DNA of 23,753 nt, taken from SZUA-252 sp035716005. GTDB lineage: Bacteria; Eisenbacteria; RBG-16-71-46; SZUA-252. Position 1 is the stretch's first letter. Each line of letters opens with the position of its first letter. The notes beneath the pieces are model-generated. The model did not search any database and had not been told where the DNA came from. It worked only from the letters and a program-made list of their open reading frames with translations. The stretch lies in contig DASTKG010000141.1 of assembly GCA_035716005.1 (NCBI GenBank), forward strand, positions 1-23,753, in the 5' to 3' direction. Below are positions 22,554 to 23,753 of the stretch, piece by piece. The position numbers were made by a program, and so were the translations under genes.

Positions 22554-23638
22554 GAAGTTCCGGCGGGGCGGGCCGCCAGCCGGCGCATCCCCTCCCGCAC
22601 CCACTCCCCCTGCTGCGTCGTGGAAACGCCGCTGTCGGTTCCGGTCGAACGGAGTCGGCCCTCCGTGAAGAGCCCCTGGACGGAGTTCGAGACCAGCGCC
22701 GCCGCGTCGGCCTCCCCGAGGTGATCGAGGAGCATCTGCCCGGCGAGGATGGCGCCGATGGGCGAGGCGACGTTTCGCCCGGCGTGCTTCGGGGCCGATC
22801 CGTGGATCGGCTCGAACATGGAGACGCGGCCGGGATGGATGTTCCCCGACGCGGCGACGCCCATGCCGCCCTGAATCGCGGCGCCCAGGTCGGTGAAGAT
22901 GTCGCCGAACATGTTCGAGACGACGACGGTGTCGAACGACTCGGGGTTCTTCACGAGCCACATGCAGGCGGCGTCGATGTAGGCGTGCTCGCGCGCGATG
23001 TCGGGATATTCGCGGCCCACCTCCTCGAAGACGCGCGTCCAGAGATCCATGGCGCCGACCGCGTTCGCCTTGTCGATCATCGTCAGCTTCTTCCGCTTCG
23101 CGCGGCGCCGGCAGAGGTCGAAGGAGTAGCGGATGACCCGCTCCACGCCCTTTCGCGTGAAGATCATCTGCTGGAGCGCGACCTCGTCGGGCGTCCCCTT
23201 CTTGAGGAATCCGCCGATGCCGGCGTAGACGTCCTCCGTGTTCTCGCGGACCACGATGAGATCGACGTCCTCCGGGCCCTTTCCCTTGAGCGGGCAGAGG
23301 TCGGCGGCGTAGAGCTTGATGGGGCGGAGATTCACGTAGAGATCGAGCCCGAATCGGATCCCCGAGATGATCGCCCGCTCCAGCATCCCCACGGGAAGCC
23401 GAGGATCGCCGATCGCGCCGAGGAGGATGGCGTCCTGCCCCTTCATCTCCTCGAGGGCGGAGGGCGGCAGGGTCTCCTGCGTCTTGAGATAGTGCTCCGC
23501 GCCGAAGGGATAGTCGGTCCACTCGACGCCGAAGCCGAAGATTTCGGAGGCGAGGCGGATGGCCGCCCGCGCCTCGCGCGTCACTTCCGGTCCGATTCCG
23601 TCGCCGCCCAGGACGGCGACGCGATAGCGCTTAGCCAA
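22550..23638 (-). CDS. leuB: isopropylmalate/isocitrate dehydrogenase family, probable 3-isopropylmalate dehydrogenase
   Basis: A 362-aa beta-decarboxylating dehydrogenase. With the TTG at 23638 as start it begins (M)AKRYRVAVLGGDGIGPEV, the family N-terminus, with GAGG eight bases upstream. A GTG at 23668 would add ten residues. Motifs: substrate-site VNLRPIKLY (102-110), RENTEDVYAG (131-140), Lys190 in TMIDKANA, metal-binding Asp222, Asp246 and Asp250 (SNMFGDIFTD), and nucleotide-site EPIHGSAP (276-283). Classical LeuB has RELTGGIYFG where this has RENTEDVYAG, a pattern shared with isocitrate and homoisocitrate dehydrogenases and with some LeuB-like enzymes of other phyla, so the substrate is not certain. 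It overlaps the end of the preceding gene by 8 bases, which suggests an operon with it. Confidence 0.85.
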   Translation of the reverse strand: MAKRYRVAVLGGDGIGPEVTREARAAIRLASEIFGFGVEWTDYPFGAEHYLKTQETLPPSALEEMKGQDAILLGAIGDPRLPVGMLERAIISGIRFGLDLYVNLRPIKLYAADLCPLKGKGPEDVDLIVVRENTEDVYAGIGGFLKKGTPDEVALQQMIFTRKGVERVIRYSFDLCRRRAKRKKLTMIDKANAVGAMDLWTRVFEEVGREYPDIAREHAYIDAACMWLVKNPESFDTVVVSNMFGDIFTDLGAAIQGGMGVAASGNIHPGRVSMFEPIHGSAPKHAGRNVASPIGAILAGQMLLDHLGEADAAALVSNSVQGLFTEGRLRSTGTDSGVSTTQQGEWVREGMRRLAARPAGTS

Positions 23639-23753
23639 CGGAGGCACCTCGCTGCGCCCGGAAGTCACGGACCGCCGCCGAGAGCTCGTCGTCGGTCATC
23701 GTCGTCTCCCGGGTCTTGGCGATCCGGAAGAGATGCTCCACGAGCGGGCGTTC
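23631..23753 (-). CDS. C-terminal fragment of a gene entering from the right edge
   Basis: The last 40 codons of a gene on the minus strand, ending in TAA at 23631-23633. It ends with LFRIAKTRETTMTDDEL, then SAAVRDFRAQRGASVG. The pattern of a helix followed by TDDEL and a final helix resembles C-terminal pieces of DRE-TIM synthases such as 2-isopropylmalate synthase, and the next gene is leuB-like, but 40 residues are not enough to be sure. Its stop overlaps the TTG start of the dehydrogenase by 8 bases, a sign of translational coupling. Confidence 0.6.
   Translation of the reverse strand, partial: ERPLVEHLFRIAKTRETTMTDDELSAAVRDFRAQRGASVG

Overview
The window looks like a chromosomal stretch from a very GC-rich Gram-negative bacterium (GC roughly in the upper 60s by eye, not computed). 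It encodes signal peptides, a lipoprotein, an outer-membrane-type barrel and a large secreted repeat protein. That protein starts with a dockerin-like SNGDG calcium loop and ends in a FlgD-like/type IX-secretion-style sorting domain. This combination is typical of the FCB side of the tree, and the wording of the big protein resembles Candidatus Eisenbacteria-type genomes. The lineage is an inference from protein style, not a search result. No rRNA, tRNA, CRISPR array, transposase or phage gene was seen.

Layout. Only two genes are on the plus strand: ada (72-1277) and a panE-like ketopantoate reductase (16527-17462). All other genes are on the minus strand. Going left to right: ada converges on and overlaps a two-gene envelope unit, a Met/Gln-rich periplasmic coiled-coil protein (2093-2863) followed by a barrel-like protein (1201-2082). 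Next is a three-gene sulfur/tRNA unit read right to left: iscS-type cysteine desulfurase (7489-6329), mnmA tRNA 2-thiouridylase (6296-5169), and a 700-aa thioredoxin-fold DUF255/YyaL/SPATA20-like protein whose GTG start overlaps the mnmA stop (5172-3070). A strong terminator (about 7541-7586) separates it from an export/folding unit: two adjacent TPR proteins (10763-9846 and a lipoprotein 9771-8518) and a secreted cyclophilin (8483-7617).

The segment 10998-11685 holds a 104-aa, 49% Lys+Arg histone-H1-like protein made of nonapeptide repeats. Upstream of it is a lower-GC, structured 370-base region with a possible 55-codon small ORF. Then comes a textbook ECF42 module: YCII/DGPF protein (13908-13486), ECF42 sigma factor with its long C-terminal extension (13415-12108), and DoxX membrane protein (12111-11686). 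It is preceded by a TGTCGA-N17-CGTC element that is very likely the sigma factor's own promoter. After that are a ComM/YifB AAA ATPase (15556-14054) and a HAD-like protein (16442-15639), divergent from panE.

The right third is dominated by one 1570-aa secreted protein (22261-17549). It carries ten nearly identical ~98-aa Ig/cadherin-like repeats with a visible three-repeat superperiod. A strong extended -10 promoter drives it, and its -35 box overlaps the stop codon of the neighbouring leuB-like gene (23638-22550). A 40-codon gene tail (possibly a DRE-TIM synthase such as LeuA) runs off the right edge and overlaps the leuB start.

The most interesting items are the complete ECF42 module with its matching promoter, the iscS-mnmA-DUF255 coupling, the repeat architecture of the giant secreted protein, and the unexplained lower-GC region beside the histone-like gene.
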